A stretch of DNA of 34,893 nt from Limiplasma sp958448555 (GCA_958448555.1 CAUDEL010000032.1:1-34893); one strand, 5' to 3'. Positions 14,056 to 34,369 are shown, counted from the stretch's first letter. Translations and numbers: made by a program. The notes: generated by a model not told the origin, from the letters alone.

Positions 14056-15720
14056 TCAGATCTCCATGATGATGGGCAAAATCATGGGGTTTCGCTTGAT
14101 CTTGTCGAAGATATAGCGGTGCAGCTCGTCCTTGATGCGGTTTTTCATGTTCTGCCACTCGCTGCCGTCCACCCGGCCGTAGCTGAGGACGATATTGCGC
14201 GCAAGCTCGCGGCTGCACTCGATGATGTCCTCGTTCTCGCGCACGTAGACGAAGCCGCGGCTGATGATGTCCGGCCCGGACACCAGCGCGCCGCTGTCGC
14301 GGTCGATGGCCATGACCACGATGATGAGGCCGTCCTGGCTGAGATGTTTTCGGTCGCGCAGGACCACGTTGCCCACGTCCCCGATGCCAAGGCCGTCCAC
14401 CAGCACCCCGCCCGTGGGCACCTCGCCCACGATGGCCAGGGTGTGCTGGCTCATCTCGATGACCTGGCCGATCTCGGGGATGACGATGTTCTCAGACCGC
14501 GTGCCCAGCGCCTCGGCCAGCTCGGCGTGCTGCCAGAGCTTTGAGTATTCGCCGTGGATGGGCAAAAAGTACTTGGGCTTGACCAGCGCGTGCAATAGCT
14601 TGATCTCCTCCTGACAGGCGTGGCCGGAGACGTGCACCTCGCCCAGCTGGCCGTAGATGACGTTGGCCCCGCAGCGGTAGAGCTGGTTGATGACGCGGGC
14701 CACGGGCTTTTCGTTGCCGGGGATGGGGTGGGCCGAGAGGATGACCATGTCCGTGGGGCGAATCTGGAGCTTTCGGTGCTCGCCGTAGGCCATGCGCGTC
14801 AGGCCCGCCATGGCCTCGCCCTGGCTGCCCGTGGTCACGACCAGAATCTCCTCGTCGGCGTAGTTTTCCAGATCGTCCACGTCGATGAGGTTTTCCTCCG
14901 GGATGGAAAGCTCCCCGATGGACATCGCCACGCGCGTGACGTTGACCATGCTGCGGCCCACGAAGCACACGCGCCGCCCGAACATCGCCGCCGAATCCAC
15001 CACCATCTGCACGCGGTGGATGTTGGAGGCGAACATCGCCACGATCACGCGGCCCTTGGCCTGCTGGAACATGTCGATAAACGTCTGGCCGATCTTGGTT
15101 TCGCTCATGGTGTGGCCCTTGCGCTCGATGTTGGTCGATTCGCACAGGAACGCCAGCACGCCCTTTGTGCCAAGCTCGGCAAAGCTGGCCAGGTCCGTGA
15201 CCTGGCCGTCGATGGGGGTAAAGTCCACCTTGAAGTCGCCGCTGAAGACGATGGTGCCCGCGGGGCACGTCAGCGCCAGCGCCACCGCCCCCGCGATGGA
15301 GTGGTTGACGTGGATGAAGCGCACATGAAAGCAGCCCAGCTGGATCTCGTCCCCCGGGCGCACGACGTTGAGCGGCACGCCCGCGATGCGGTGCTCCTTG
15401 AGCTTGAGGTCCACCAGCGCAAGCGTCAGCTTCGTCCCGTACAGCGGCATGGGCACCTGACGCAGCACATACGGCGTCGCTCCGATATGATCCTCGTGTC
15501 CGTGGGTGAGCAGCATCCCGCGGATGCGTTCGCGGTTTTTAATCAGATATGTGACGTCCGGGATCACCAGATCCACGCCCAGCATGTCTTCCTTGGGGAA
15601 GATGGACCCGCAGTCCACCACCACCATGTCCTCGCCACATTCCACCACGGTGATGTTCTTGCCGAACTCATCCACGCCGCCGAGGGGAATGATGCGGAGC
15701 TTCTGTTCACTTTCCGCCAT
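14056..15720 (-). CDS. rnj: Ribonuclease J
   Basis: This 554-aa metallo-beta-lactamase/beta-CASP nuclease has 5'-exonuclease and endonuclease activity and is central to mRNA turnover and rRNA maturation in Firmicutes. HGHEDHIG at residues 73-80 is the zinc motif. FSGDFKVD, the beta-CASP part with TTGSQGE and SAHPIPGNEK, and the C-terminal IHGEYSKLWQHA follow. The start at 15720 is supported by AAGGAGG at 15724-15730. An upstream frame extends about 40 residues of low-complexity sequence and is rejected. The gene is monocistronic with its own promoter and a leader of about 160 nt. Only one rnj paralogue is in the window. Confidence 0.94.
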   Translation of the reverse strand: MAESEQKLRIIPLGGVDEFGKNITVVECGEDMVVVDCGSIFPKEDMLGVDLVIPDVTYLIKNRERIRGMLLTHGHEDHIGATPYVLRQVPMPLYGTKLTLALVDLKLKEHRIAGVPLNVVRPGDEIQLGCFHVRFIHVNHSIAGAVALALTCPAGTIVFSGDFKVDFTPIDGQVTDLASFAELGTKGVLAFLCESTNIERKGHTMSETKIGQTFIDMFQQAKGRVIVAMFASNIHRVQMVVDSAAMFGRRVCFVGRSMVNVTRVAMSIGELSIPEENLIDVDDLENYADEEILVVTTGSQGEAMAGLTRMAYGEHRKLQIRPTDMVILSAHPIPGNEKPVARVINQLYRCGANVIYGQLGEVHVSGHACQEEIKLLHALVKPKYFLPIHGEYSKLWQHAELAEALGTRSENIVIPEIGQVIEMSQHTLAIVGEVPTGGVLVDGLGIGDVGNVVLRDRKHLSQDGLIIVVMAIDRDSGALVSGPDIISRGFVYVRENEDIIECSRELARNIVLSYGRVDGSEWQNMKNRIKDELHRYIFDKIKRNPMILPIIMEI

Positions 15721-15884
15721 TGGAGCCTCCTTTTTGCGCGCAGGCGCGCCTTTGATGGGGTCTCTATCAGGTGGCGGGCGCGCCCTCCCGGCCGCCGGCC
15801 CGCCGATCGTGCGGGGGAAGGGTCCGGACGGACGCAAAAAATACGCTCCGGGCCGCGCCTTTGCGGGCCCGCCGTCAGAACCGA
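15721..15884 (-). other. GC-rich 5' leader of the RNase J gene
   Basis: About 160 nt lie between the predicted start of transcription and the RNase J ATG. The leader is GC-rich with several possible stems (for example GGGCC/GGCCC near its 5' end, before a T run). No small reading frame or known riboswitch was recognised. Control of RNase J through its leader is possible but unproven. Confidence 0.35.
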
Positions 15885-15913
15885 AAATTATGAAGGGGAA
15901 TAATCCCCGTCAA
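15885..15913 (-). promoter_or_regulatory. Promoter of RNase J
   Basis: On the minus strand TTGACG (15908-15913) is followed after 17 bp by TAATTT (15885-15890). An alternative extended -10, TGATATACT, lies further upstream (15940-15948) with no good -35. Either would give a long leader. Confidence 0.55.
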
Positions 15914-15948
15914 AGCCCACGATCCCTTATAACGCTGTTAGTATATCA

Positions 15949-16092
15949 CAGAAAAGGCATTTTGAACAGCAAAAATGCAAATCATTTCTTCACAGACTTT
16001 TCCATTGTTTTTTCGGGCGGGTTGAACAAGCCCGCCGGAGACGGGGAGCGAAACGCAGCCTCCCGGGCGCTTTTCATGGGGTTTTTGACGGC
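15949..16092. other. AT-richer spacer between RNase J and the RseC-like gene
   Basis: No gene is supported here. The stretch is clearly less GC-rich than its surroundings. It contains an inverted repeat GGCGGG/CCCGCC at 16016-16036, with T residues before it on the plus strand. On the minus strand an A run follows the stem, so it is not a standard terminator for the RseC-like gene. Confidence 0.4.
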
Positions 16093-16530
16093 TCATTTCC
16101 CGCAGCCGATGTCCTGGACGCCGGGGTTTTCATGGTAGACCGCGCACACCCGCGGCGACCACTCGGGGCGGCGGCGCACGGAAAGCTCGGCCAGGCGAAG
16201 CGCGACGGCCGAGAGGCTCAGCCCGATGGCGCTGCCAAGAAGCGCCCACAGCTCCATCCCGCCCGAGAGGCTGTAGCCCAGGAAAAGCCCGGCCAGAAAG
16301 CACGCCAGCGGCAGCACGTAGGCCACCGCCGTCGCCCGCAGGAATTTCCCGTCGGGCAGCTCCACGCGCACCCAGTCGCCCACGGCGCAGTCGGCCCTGA
16401 GCCGGATGGAGCCCGGCTTGCCCATCCCGCCGCACGCGCCGCATTTGGCGCACGCGTCGGGCCGCGTATAGACGATGGTCGCCTCGCCCGTCGCCTCGTC
16501 GTATGCCATGACCTGGCCGAATTTCATCAT
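16093..16530 (-). CDS. RseC/MucC-family membrane protein (SoxR-reducing type)
   Basis: This 145-aa protein begins with a small beta-rich domain. It bears the Cys cluster CAKCGAC (Cys27, 30, 33) and the basic VGDWVRVELPDGKFL segment typical of the RseC family. Two membrane segments follow at about residues 64-88 and 91-113. RseC proteins act with Rnf-type electron transport to reduce SoxR in enterobacteria; in clostridia the partner is often Rnf itself. No rnf genes are nearby, so the partner here is unknown. The start at 16530 is chosen because AGGAGG lies 10 nt upstream. It is transcribed away from rpoB. Confidence 0.8.
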   Translation of the reverse strand: MMKFGQVMAYDEATGEATIVYTRPDACAKCGACGGMGKPGSIRLRADCAVGDWVRVELPDGKFLRATAVAYVLPLACFLAGLFLGYSLSGGMELWALLGSAIGLSLSAVALRLAELSVRRRPEWSPRVCAVYHENPGVQDIGCGK

Positions 16531-16584
16531 CCCCGGCACGCCTCCTGCCCGCAAAAATCAGAATACGAATTTTGCCCATGCGTA

Positions 16585-16613
16585 TTGACACATGGGCGCA
16601 AAGGCGCTATAAT
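16585..16613 (+). promoter_or_regulatory. Consensus promoter of rpoBC
   Basis: TTGACA at 16585-16590 and TATAAT at 16608-16613 are separated by exactly 17 bp, a perfect sigma-A promoter. Transcription would start near 16620. The remaining 150 nt before rpoB hold no gene; a self-complementary TGCCCCGGGGCA lies near 16677 and a T run near 16705. Confidence 0.88.
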
Positions 16614-16768
16614 TTAAACTTGCATCAGTATCGTTACTGTGCCAAGCCGCGCCCGTCCGTTGTTGAGTATTGTACATGCCCCGGGGCAAAAATGCAACAG
16701 GAAATTTTTTAGCGCGGGGCCGGGCGGCGGCTTTTGGCCGGGAACGGGTGCGAGGAACATAAGGGGTG

Positions 16769-20536
<3,768 letters not shown>

Positions 20537-20574
20537 GCCGCTGACGTCTGATTACCGAAAGGGAGTGCCGCATT

Positions 20575-24138
<3,564 letters not shown>

Positions 24139-24151
24139 GAGCTCCCCTTTT

Positions 24152-24182
24152 CCCCCGCATCCTGACGGACGCGGGGGTTTTT
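24152..24182 (+). terminator. Intrinsic terminator of rpoBC
   Basis: CCCCCGC at 24152-24158 pairs with GCGGGGG at 24171-24177. An inner TCC/GGA stem closes a 4-base loop, and five T residues follow. Confidence 0.88.
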
Positions 24183-24183
24183 C

Positions 24184-24213
24184 TTGTGCAAAAAGAGGGT
24201 TTCGTGCTATAAT
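24184..24213 (+). promoter_or_regulatory. Promoter of the topoisomerase pair
   Basis: A perfect TATAAT at 24208-24213 is preceded by TGC (extended -10). A weak TTGTGC -35 at 24184 stands 18 bp upstream. The gene start is 60 nt downstream. Confidence 0.7.
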
Positions 24214-24273
24214 AAAGTGTTGCGTTGCATGCCTTTTTTGCATCGGCGCCATTTGTTCAAGAGGTGAGAGGAT

Positions 24274-26279
24274 TTGACCAGTCATTACGACGCGCGAAAC
24301 ATTCAGGTGCTGGAGGGGCTGGAGGCCGTCAGGATGCGGCCGGGCATGTACATCGGCTCCACGGGCTCGCGCGGGCTGCACCACATGCTCTGGGAGATCG
24401 TGGACAACGGCATCGACGAGGCCATGGCCGGCTTTGCCACGCGGGTGGACGTGACGCTGGAGCGGGACGGGTCCGTCACCGTCGAGGACAACGGGCGCGG
24501 CATGCCCGTGGACATCCACCCCACCATGGGCGTGTCGGGCGTGGAGGTCATCTACACCAAGCTGCACGCGGGCGGCAAGTTCGGAAACGACAACTACGCC
24601 TATTCCGGCGGCCTGCACGGCGTGGGCGCCAGCGTGGTCAACGCCCTCAGCCGCTGGGTCGAGGTGGACGTGTGCCGGGATTTCAAGCACTGGCACATGC
24701 GCTTTGAGAGCGTCTGGGACGAGAAGGAAAAGAAGGTCGTGGCGGGCCGGGTGGCGCAGCCCCTGACCGCCGTGGGCAACACGCGCGCGCGGGGGTCGAA
24801 GGTGCGCTTTTTGCCCGACGACCGCGTGTTTGAGACGGTGCGCTTCAACGCCGAGACCGTCTCGCGCCGCCTGCGCGAGCTGGCGTACCTAAACCGCGGG
24901 CTGACCATCACGTTTCTTGACGACCGCGCCCCCGAGGCGGGGGAGGCGGAGGAGGACGCCGAGATCGCGGGGCGGCAGGAATACCGCTACGAGGGCGGGA
25001 TTTCGGACTATGTGCGCTACCTCAACGCCGACAAGACGCCCCTCAACGACGAGCCCATCTACCTGGAGGGGCAGCGGGAGGACGTGATTTTCCGCGCGGC
25101 GGTGCAGTTTACGGACAGCTACACCGAAAACGTGTTTTCCTACGTCAACAACATCCCCACCGCCGAGGGCGGCACGCACGAGACGGGGTTCAAGGCCGCG
25201 TGGACGAAGGTGATGAACGACTTCGCCCGGCGGCTGGGGGCGCTTAAGGACAGGGACGCGAACCTGGGCGGCGATGACCTGCGCGAGGGCATGACCGCGG
25301 TGGTGGTGGCGATGGTCAAAAACCCGCAGTTTGAGGGTCAGACCAAGGGAAAGCTGGGCAACACGGAGGTGCGGCCGCTGGTGGAGGCGATTCTCAGCCA
25401 GCAGCTCACGGCCTATTTCGAGGACCTGAGGCATCAGGACCTGGCCCAGCAGCTCATCGAAAAGGCGGTGCGGGCGGCGAAGGTGCGCGAGGCCGCGCGC
25501 AAGGCCCGCGATGTGGCGCGCACCCGGAGCGCGCTGGAGGCGGCGCCGCTGGTGGGCAAGCTGTCCAGCTGCACGGGGCGAAGGCCGGAGCAGAACGAAT
25601 TGTTCATCGTGGAGGGCGACAGCGCGGGCGGCAGCGCCAAGCAGGGGCGCGACCGGCGGTTCCAGGCGATTCTGCCGCTGCGCGGAAAGCCGCTCAACGC
25701 AGAGAAAAAGCGCCTCGATCAGGTGCTTGGCAACGAGGAGTTCCGCTCCATCATCACCGCGCTTGGAACGAACATCGACGAGAGCTTCTCGCTCGCCTCG
25801 CTCAAGTACCACAAGGTCATCATCCTCTCCGACGCCGACCAGGACGGCGCGCACATCCGCGCCATTCTGCTGACCTTCTTCTACCGCTACATGAAGGAGC
25901 TCATCACCGAGGGGCATGTGTACATCGGCATGCCGCCGCTCTACAAGGTGCAGCGGGGCAGCAGGGTGCAATACGCCTACGACGACCAGGAGCTCAGAAA
26001 GCTCACCCGCGGGCAGGCCAAGGGCTATACGCTCCAGCGCTACAAGGGCCTGGGCGAGATGAACCCCGAGCAGCTCTGGCAGACCACCATGGACCCCGAG
26101 CAGCGAAAGCTGATGCGGGTGAGCATCGAGGACGCGGCGCAGGCCGAGCGCCTCGTGACCATTTTGATGGGGGACAAGGTCGAGCCGCGCCGGCAGTACA
26201 TCAGCCAGCACGCCAACTTTAACCGCGAGGACAGCTTCGGGGCCATCAGCGACCATGCCGCGGAAGGGAGGGAAAGCCG

Positions 26280-26283
<4 letters not shown>
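24274..26283 (+). CDS. Type IIA DNA topoisomerase subunit B (ParE/GyrB)
   Basis: This 669-aa ATPase subunit powers DNA strand passage. The GHKL ATPase domain has EIVDNGIDEA, DNGRGMPVDIH and SGGLHGVGASVVNALS. The transducer segment with NNIPTAEGGTHETGF follows. The TOPRIM domain has EGDSAGGSAKQGRDR and the metal site DADQDGAH, and a short C-terminus ends in the MGDKVEPRRQYI type. The start is a TTG at 24274 behind GAGGTGAGAGG. It overlaps the A-subunit gene by 4 nt. Pairing with an A subunit away from dnaA suggests topoisomerase IV. GyrB and ParE of clostridia are hard to separate by eye, so I leave the symbol open. Confidence 0.9.
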
Positions 26284-28745
<2,462 letters not shown>

Positions 28746-28791
28746 GGGCCGCGCGGCGATGCCGGGGCCGTCTGAAAAAGGAACAGAAAAA

Positions 28792-28820
28792 GGGCGCGGG
28801 AGCGAAGCGGCTCCCGCGCC
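28792..28820 (-). terminator. Distal copy of the duplicated asparaginase terminator hairpin
   Basis: This 29-bp stem-loop has GGCGCGGGAGC/GCTCCCGCGCC arms. It is identical to 28993-29021. Read on the minus strand it is followed by CTTTTTCTG, so this copy retains the T tract of an intrinsic terminator. It could also stop plus-strand transcription from the topoisomerase genes, though with a poor T tract. Confidence 0.7.
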
Positions 28821-28992
28821 CAGACTGCTGACAAACACTTTCCGGGAGGTTTGGAGGGCCCGCAGGCCCTCCAAAGTGGATTCGTATCGCCCGGCTTTGC
28901 CGGGCGGGCGGGGAGTTTGCGCCCCTGGGCGCAAACATTTCTTAAGCATCTGGCGAAAAAGGCCGCCATAGGCGGACTTTTTCGACAAACTG
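28821..28992 (-). mobile_element. Non-coding terminator-associated element, copy 3 (172 bp)
   Basis: Read on the minus strand it starts CAGTTTGTCGAAAAAG and ends GTTTGTCAGCAGTCTG, matching both ends of copy 2. The GCCCTCCAAACCTCCC block near its right end corresponds to the same block at 19-34 and 8980-8996. The interior is shorter than copy 2 and made of stem-loops: TTTGGAGGG/CCCTCCAAA, CGCCCGGC/GCCGGGCG, GTTTGCGCCC/GGGCGCAAAC and GTCCGCC/GGCGGCC. It has no coding capacity. Exact 29-bp copies of a terminator hairpin flank it. Confidence 0.65.
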
Positions 28993-29021
28993 GGGCGCGG
29001 GAGCGAAGCGGCTCCCGCGCC
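28993..29021 (-). terminator. Proximal copy of the duplicated asparaginase terminator hairpin
   Basis: This 29-bp stem-loop is identical to 28792-28820 and lies 15 nt after the asparaginase stop on the minus strand. The intergenic element directly follows, so the T tract is now separated from this copy. Confidence 0.7.
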
Positions 29022-29036
29022 TTCAAACGTCGCGCG

Positions 29037-30008
29037 CTAGCGGTATTCCCCCACGATGCGGTGCTCCAGCCACAGGTCCGGGTCGTCCTGGGCCAGGGCC
29101 CACATCAGCTTGCACACGGCGGCCTCGGTGGTCATGTCGCGGCCCGGGCGGATGCCGGCGAGGCCGCTGGCGACCTCGTAGAGGCCCAGGTCCGCCTTCT
29201 CGTAGAGGCACTGGCTCACGGCCAGGACCCGCACGCCGCTGCGGGCCAGGGAGGAGAGGGCCTTGACGAGGTTGCGGCGGATGTAGTGCAGGCCGCCCAG
29301 GCCGAAGGCCTCGATGACCAGCCCGCGGTAGCCCGCGCGGCCCACGAAGTCCAGCACGTCCGGGGAGGTGCCGGGGACGAGCTTGAGCAGAAACACCCGC
29401 GGGTCCACCGCGAGGCGAAGGCTCCCCAGGTCCGCGCCGGGCGGCGGGGTGAAGGGCTGGGGAAGGTCAAAGTGCACGCCCTCGACGTCGAAGCGGCCCG
29501 CCAGCGGCGCGTTGACGCTGGAGAAGGCGTCCATGGCGGTGGTGTGCGTCTTGACGCAGCGAACGCCCGAGATCAGGCGGTCGCCGAAGCACACGTACAC
29601 GCCCGCCACGCCCGCCTGGGCCGCGGCGATGGCGCGCAGGAGATTGAGGCGGGCGTCGCTGAGGGGATGGCCGGGCGGGAGCTGGGAGCCGGTGAGGATG
29701 ACCGGCTTTTGCACCCCGGCGAGCAGAAACGACAGCGCCGCGGCGGTATAGGCCATGGTGTCGGTGCCGTGGGTGATGACCACGCCGTCGCTGGCGTCAA
29801 GCGCCTCGCGCACGGCCCGCGCCAGCGCGCACCATTCCTCGGGCTGGACGTTGCTGGAATCCAGCAGGAACACATCCTGCGGCCGCACGCGGCAGGGCAG
29901 GGCGGAGCCGAGATAGGCCAGCAGGTCCGCGGCGCGCAGGGTCGGCTCCAGGCCGTCCGGGCCGGGGGTGCAGGCGATGGTGCCGCCGGTGGCGAGAAGG
30001 CTGAGCAT
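29037..30008 (-). CDS. ansA: Type I L-asparaginase
   Basis: This 323-aa enzyme hydrolyses L-asparagine to aspartate and ammonia. ATGGTIA at residues 6-12 holds the nucleophilic Thr10. THGTDTM at 79-85 holds the second catalytic Thr/Asp pair, and TGSQLPPG follows. No signal peptide is seen, so the enzyme is cytoplasmic as expected for type I. The ATG at 30008 is 3 nt after the nrdG stop and 6 nt after GGAGTGG, so the gene is the last of the feo-nrdG run. A functional link with iron uptake is not obvious. Confidence 0.9.
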   Translation of the reverse strand: MLSLLATGGTIACTPGPDGLEPTLRAADLLAYLGSALPCRVRPQDVFLLDSSNVQPEEWCALARAVREALDASDGVVITHGTDTMAYTAAALSFLLAGVQKPVILTGSQLPPGHPLSDARLNLLRAIAAAQAGVAGVYVCFGDRLISGVRCVKTHTTAMDAFSSVNAPLAGRFDVEGVHFDLPQPFTPPPGADLGSLRLAVDPRVFLLKLVPGTSPDVLDFVGRAGYRGLVIEAFGLGGLHYIRRNLVKALSSLARSGVRVLAVSQCLYEKADLGLYEVASGLAGIRPGRDMTTEAAVCKLMWALAQDDPDLWLEHRIVGEYR

Positions 30009-30011
30009 GAT

Positions 30012-30524
30012 TTACCACTCCGGGGGCGCGTAGAGCGCGACGGCGCCCTGCGCGCGGGTCTTTGCAAGGTCGATGAGCCGCTGGTTGCGGCTGCCGCGGA
30101 AGTCCAGCTCCAGCGAGCGCTCGGAGAGCACGAACGGCCCGTCCACCAGCACGTCCGTCCGGGAGAGGAGCGCGTCGACGTCGGGATCGCCCATGGCCGT
30201 GAGCTGCTCGTAGGTGTAGCCGGTGTAGGTCCACACGTTCAGGCCCTTTTCGCGGGCGCGGCGGGCAAGCTCGGCGCAGGCCGCGGCCTGGCAGAACGGC
30301 TCCCCGCCGGTGAGGGTGATGCCGTCCAGGAGGGGATTGCCGGAGAACTTCTTCTCCACCTCCTCCAGGGGGTAGACCGTGCCCCCGTCAAAGGCGTGGC
30401 TGCCGGGGTTATGGCAGCCGGGGCAGCCGTGGGGGCAGCCCTGGGTGAAGATCGCGGTGCGAAAGCCCGGGCCGTCCACGATGGAATCGGTCACGAGGCC
30501 GTAGAGGCGGATGGTGTCAGGCAT
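30012..30524 (-). CDS. nrdG: Anaerobic ribonucleoside-triphosphate reductase activating protein (radical SAM)
   Basis: This 170-aa radical SAM activase uses a 4Fe-4S cluster to install the glycyl radical on NrdD. The cluster motif CPHGCPGC has Cys30, Cys34 and Cys37 (CxxxCxxC, the NrdG spacing), and TLTGGEPF is a SAM-binding motif. The start at 30524 is supported by GAAGGA upstream and overlaps the stop of the small Cys-rich gene by 8 nt. nrdD is not in the window. Its place directly behind feoAB fits the need for ferrous iron under anaerobic conditions. Confidence 0.88.
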   Translation of the reverse strand: MPDTIRLYGLVTDSIVDGPGFRTAIFTQGCPHGCPGCHNPGSHAFDGGTVYPLEEVEKKFSGNPLLDGITLTGGEPFCQAAACAELARRAREKGLNVWTYTGYTYEQLTAMGDPDVDALLSRTDVLVDGPFVLSERSLELDFRGSRNQRLIDLAKTRAQGAVALYAPPEW

Positions 30525-30672
30525 GGGGATCGTCCTTCTTTCGGCAGGGATGATGGCAGCCGTCCGCCCAGGGGCAGCCGGCGCAGCCGCGGCGGCGGCG
30601 CAGGCTTCGCAGGGCGAGCAGCGCCAGAAGCAGCACCGCGGCGGGGAGGAGAAGGTTGAGAAGCCGCGCCAT
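30517..30672 (-). CDS. Small FeoB-associated Cys-rich membrane protein
   Basis: This 51-aa frame between feoB and nrdG begins MARLLNLLLPAAVLLLALLA, one membrane segment at about residues 4-22. An Arg-rich stretch and four cysteines follow in CAGCPWADGCHHPC. It starts 3 nt after the feoB stop and overlaps the nrdG start by 8 nt, so coupling is tight. Tiny single-span Cys-rich proteins directly after feoB are a known companion family (FeoB-associated Cys-rich membrane proteins). A role in handling ferrous iron at the exit of FeoB is inferred. No strong ribosome binding site is seen, consistent with translational coupling. Confidence 0.78.
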   Translation of the reverse strand: MARLLNLLLPAAVLLLALLALRSLRRRRGCAGCPWADGCHHPCRKKDDPHA

Positions 30673-30675
30673 GGC

Positions 30676-32784
<2,109 letters not shown>

Positions 32785-32804
32785 CTGACGGTCCGCTCTT
32801 TTCT

Positions 32805-33035
32805 TTATGGTTTGAGGGTGATCTTGCGCGCGTCCTCCAGGCGCAGCGTCAGCGAATACCCGCGCAGGCGGATCTCCACTGGGTCGCCCATGGGCGCGGT
32901 CTTTTGCAGCGTGACCTGCACGCCGGGGGTGATGCCCATGTCCAGGAGGTGGCGGTGCAGCGCGTCCTCCCCGCCCACGGTGTCCACGCGGGCGCTCTGT
33001 CCGGGCCTGAGGTCTGCCAGGGTGCGTTCAGCCAA
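32805..33035 (-). CDS. feoA: Ferrous iron transport protein A
   Basis: This 76-aa SH3-like cytoplasmic protein supports FeoB. Characteristic features are LADLRPGQSARV, HLLDMGITPGVQV and the end RLRGYSLTLRLEDARKI. The start is a TTG at 33035 behind AAGGAAGGAA. An ATG further upstream would add residues that overlap the glycosyltransferase gene and look unlike FeoA. The 76-aa length is normal for the family. feoB follows after 20 nt. Confidence 0.9.
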   Translation of the reverse strand: MAERTLADLRPGQSARVDTVGGEDALHRHLLDMGITPGVQVTLQKTAPMGDPVEIRLRGYSLTLRLEDARKITLKP

Positions 33036-33052
33036 TTTGATTCCTTCCTTTC

Positions 33053-34327
33053 TCAGACGATGCTGGGCTCGCGCCCCTCGTCCGAAAGCCACTTGCGCAG
33101 CTCGTGCTCGATGATGTTGGCGGCGATGACCTCGCCGTTTTCCAGCCGCAGCCGCTCGCCCAGCTCCCGCGCGGCCACGCGGTAGCGCGCCGTCTGCGTC
33201 AATTCCTCCAGCGCCCGCGCCAGCCGCTCCGCCGTCAGCCGGTCCCGCGGCACCGGCCGCGGCCCGATCCCCAGCGCCCGCACCCGCGACGCCCAGAACG
33301 GCTGGTCCCCGCCGAAGGGCACCACCAGCGTGGGCCGCCCGGCCAGGATGCCCGCGGCCGTCGTCCCCGCGCCCCCGTGGTGCACCACCGCGCTCACGCG
33401 CGGAAAGAGCCAGTCATGGGGCACGAAATCCGTCACGTACACGCCCTCCTGCGCCGGGATCTCCGCCCCGCCCCAGCCCCGGGACAAAACCGCCCGCACC
33501 CCGCTCAGCGACAGCGCGTCCATTACGATCCCCAGCGTCTCGCCCATGTCCCCGCTGGTCATGGACCCAAAGCCGATGTACACCGGCCTGTCCCCCTGCG
33601 CAAGGAACGCCTCCAGCCCCGGCTCCGGCGTCACGCTCTGCTCCCGCCGGTCCAGCCAGTACCCGGTCATGTGGATGTTCTCCCCCCACCGCGCCGGCCG
33701 GGGCATAATCAGCGGGCTCATGGCGTAGAGCACCGGGATGATGTGGCCGTTGAGCTCATAGCTCGGCGCCGACTCCAGCCGCCGCGGGCTCATCCCGCGC
33801 GCCTGCCGCCAGTCCGAGAGATAGTATTTTTCCAGCGTGCTCACCAGCAGGTGCCCCAGCTGGTACGTCGCCAGGTTCCACGCCTTGCCCACGTGCTGCC
33901 CCGGCGCCGAGGCGATGGGCGCCTGCGGGTTTGCGTCCATGGGGAAGTAGTGCGTCTGGATGAACGGCACCCGCCGCACCTCCGCCAGCGACTGAAAGAC
34001 CTGCCCGAAGTACGTCGCCACGATCGCTTCCGCGTCCGAGACCGCCGCCTCCAGGTCCCCCAGAAACGGGCCGATGAAGTCCCGCAGCGTGTCGCGCACC
34101 TGCTTTAAAAACGCCACGCCGTTGGCCCCGCTCATCAGGTTGGCCATGAACGTCCTCACGTCCCCGCTCACGGGCTTAAACCCCAGGCCCTCCCCGCGGA
34201 CCATCTCCCCAAAATCCGAAAACGCGCACACGGACACCTCGTGCCCGCGCCGCTGAAGCTCCCGTCCAAGCACCACATAGGGACGCACGTCGCCCATGGA
34301 GCCTATGCAGATCATCGTGATGCGCAT
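33053..34327 (-). CDS. UGT/MGT-type glycosyltransferase (GT1 family)
   Basis: This 424-aa GT-B fold enzyme begins MRITMICIGSMGDVRPYVVL, the usual start of GT1/GT28 enzymes acting on lipids, sterols or macrolides. The C-terminal donor-binding domain has HHGGAGTT at residues 316-323, GRPTLVVPF and DQPFW at 341-345. Acceptor and sugar are not predictable from the sequence. The start at 34327 is chosen over an upstream frame because GGGAG lies about 9 nt before it and a promoter stands upstream. feoA follows after 17 nt, so it may head the feo-nrdG-ansA transcript. An IS end lies just upstream of its promoter. Confidence 0.85.
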   Translation of the reverse strand: MRITMICIGSMGDVRPYVVLGRELQRRGHEVSVCAFSDFGEMVRGEGLGFKPVSGDVRTFMANLMSGANGVAFLKQVRDTLRDFIGPFLGDLEAAVSDAEAIVATYFGQVFQSLAEVRRVPFIQTHYFPMDANPQAPIASAPGQHVGKAWNLATYQLGHLLVSTLEKYYLSDWRQARGMSPRRLESAPSYELNGHIIPVLYAMSPLIMPRPARWGENIHMTGYWLDRREQSVTPEPGLEAFLAQGDRPVYIGFGSMTSGDMGETLGIVMDALSLSGVRAVLSRGWGGAEIPAQEGVYVTDFVPHDWLFPRVSAVVHHGGAGTTAAGILAGRPTLVVPFGGDQPFWASRVRALGIGPRPVPRDRLTAERLARALEELTQTARYRVAARELGERLRLENGEVIAANIIEHELRKWLSDEGREPSIV

Positions 34328-34369
34328 GCGTTTCTTCTCCCTTCCAAAAAGCGGACCGAGGCCCACACA

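Noticed and set aside
13391..14218. Long N-terminal extension of the rRNA methyltransferase
   Set aside because: It runs antisense through the kinase-like gene. The GTG at 13390 with AAGAAGGAGG and the PUA domain start give the normal length.
16017..16036. Terminator for the RseC-like gene
   Set aside because: The stem is present, but on the minus strand an A run rather than a T run follows, so it does not fit an intrinsic terminator.
33036..33092. Upstream ATG start for feoA
   Set aside because: It would overlap the glycosyltransferase end and add 19 residues absent from FeoA. The TTG at 33035 has a good binding site and gives the family length.
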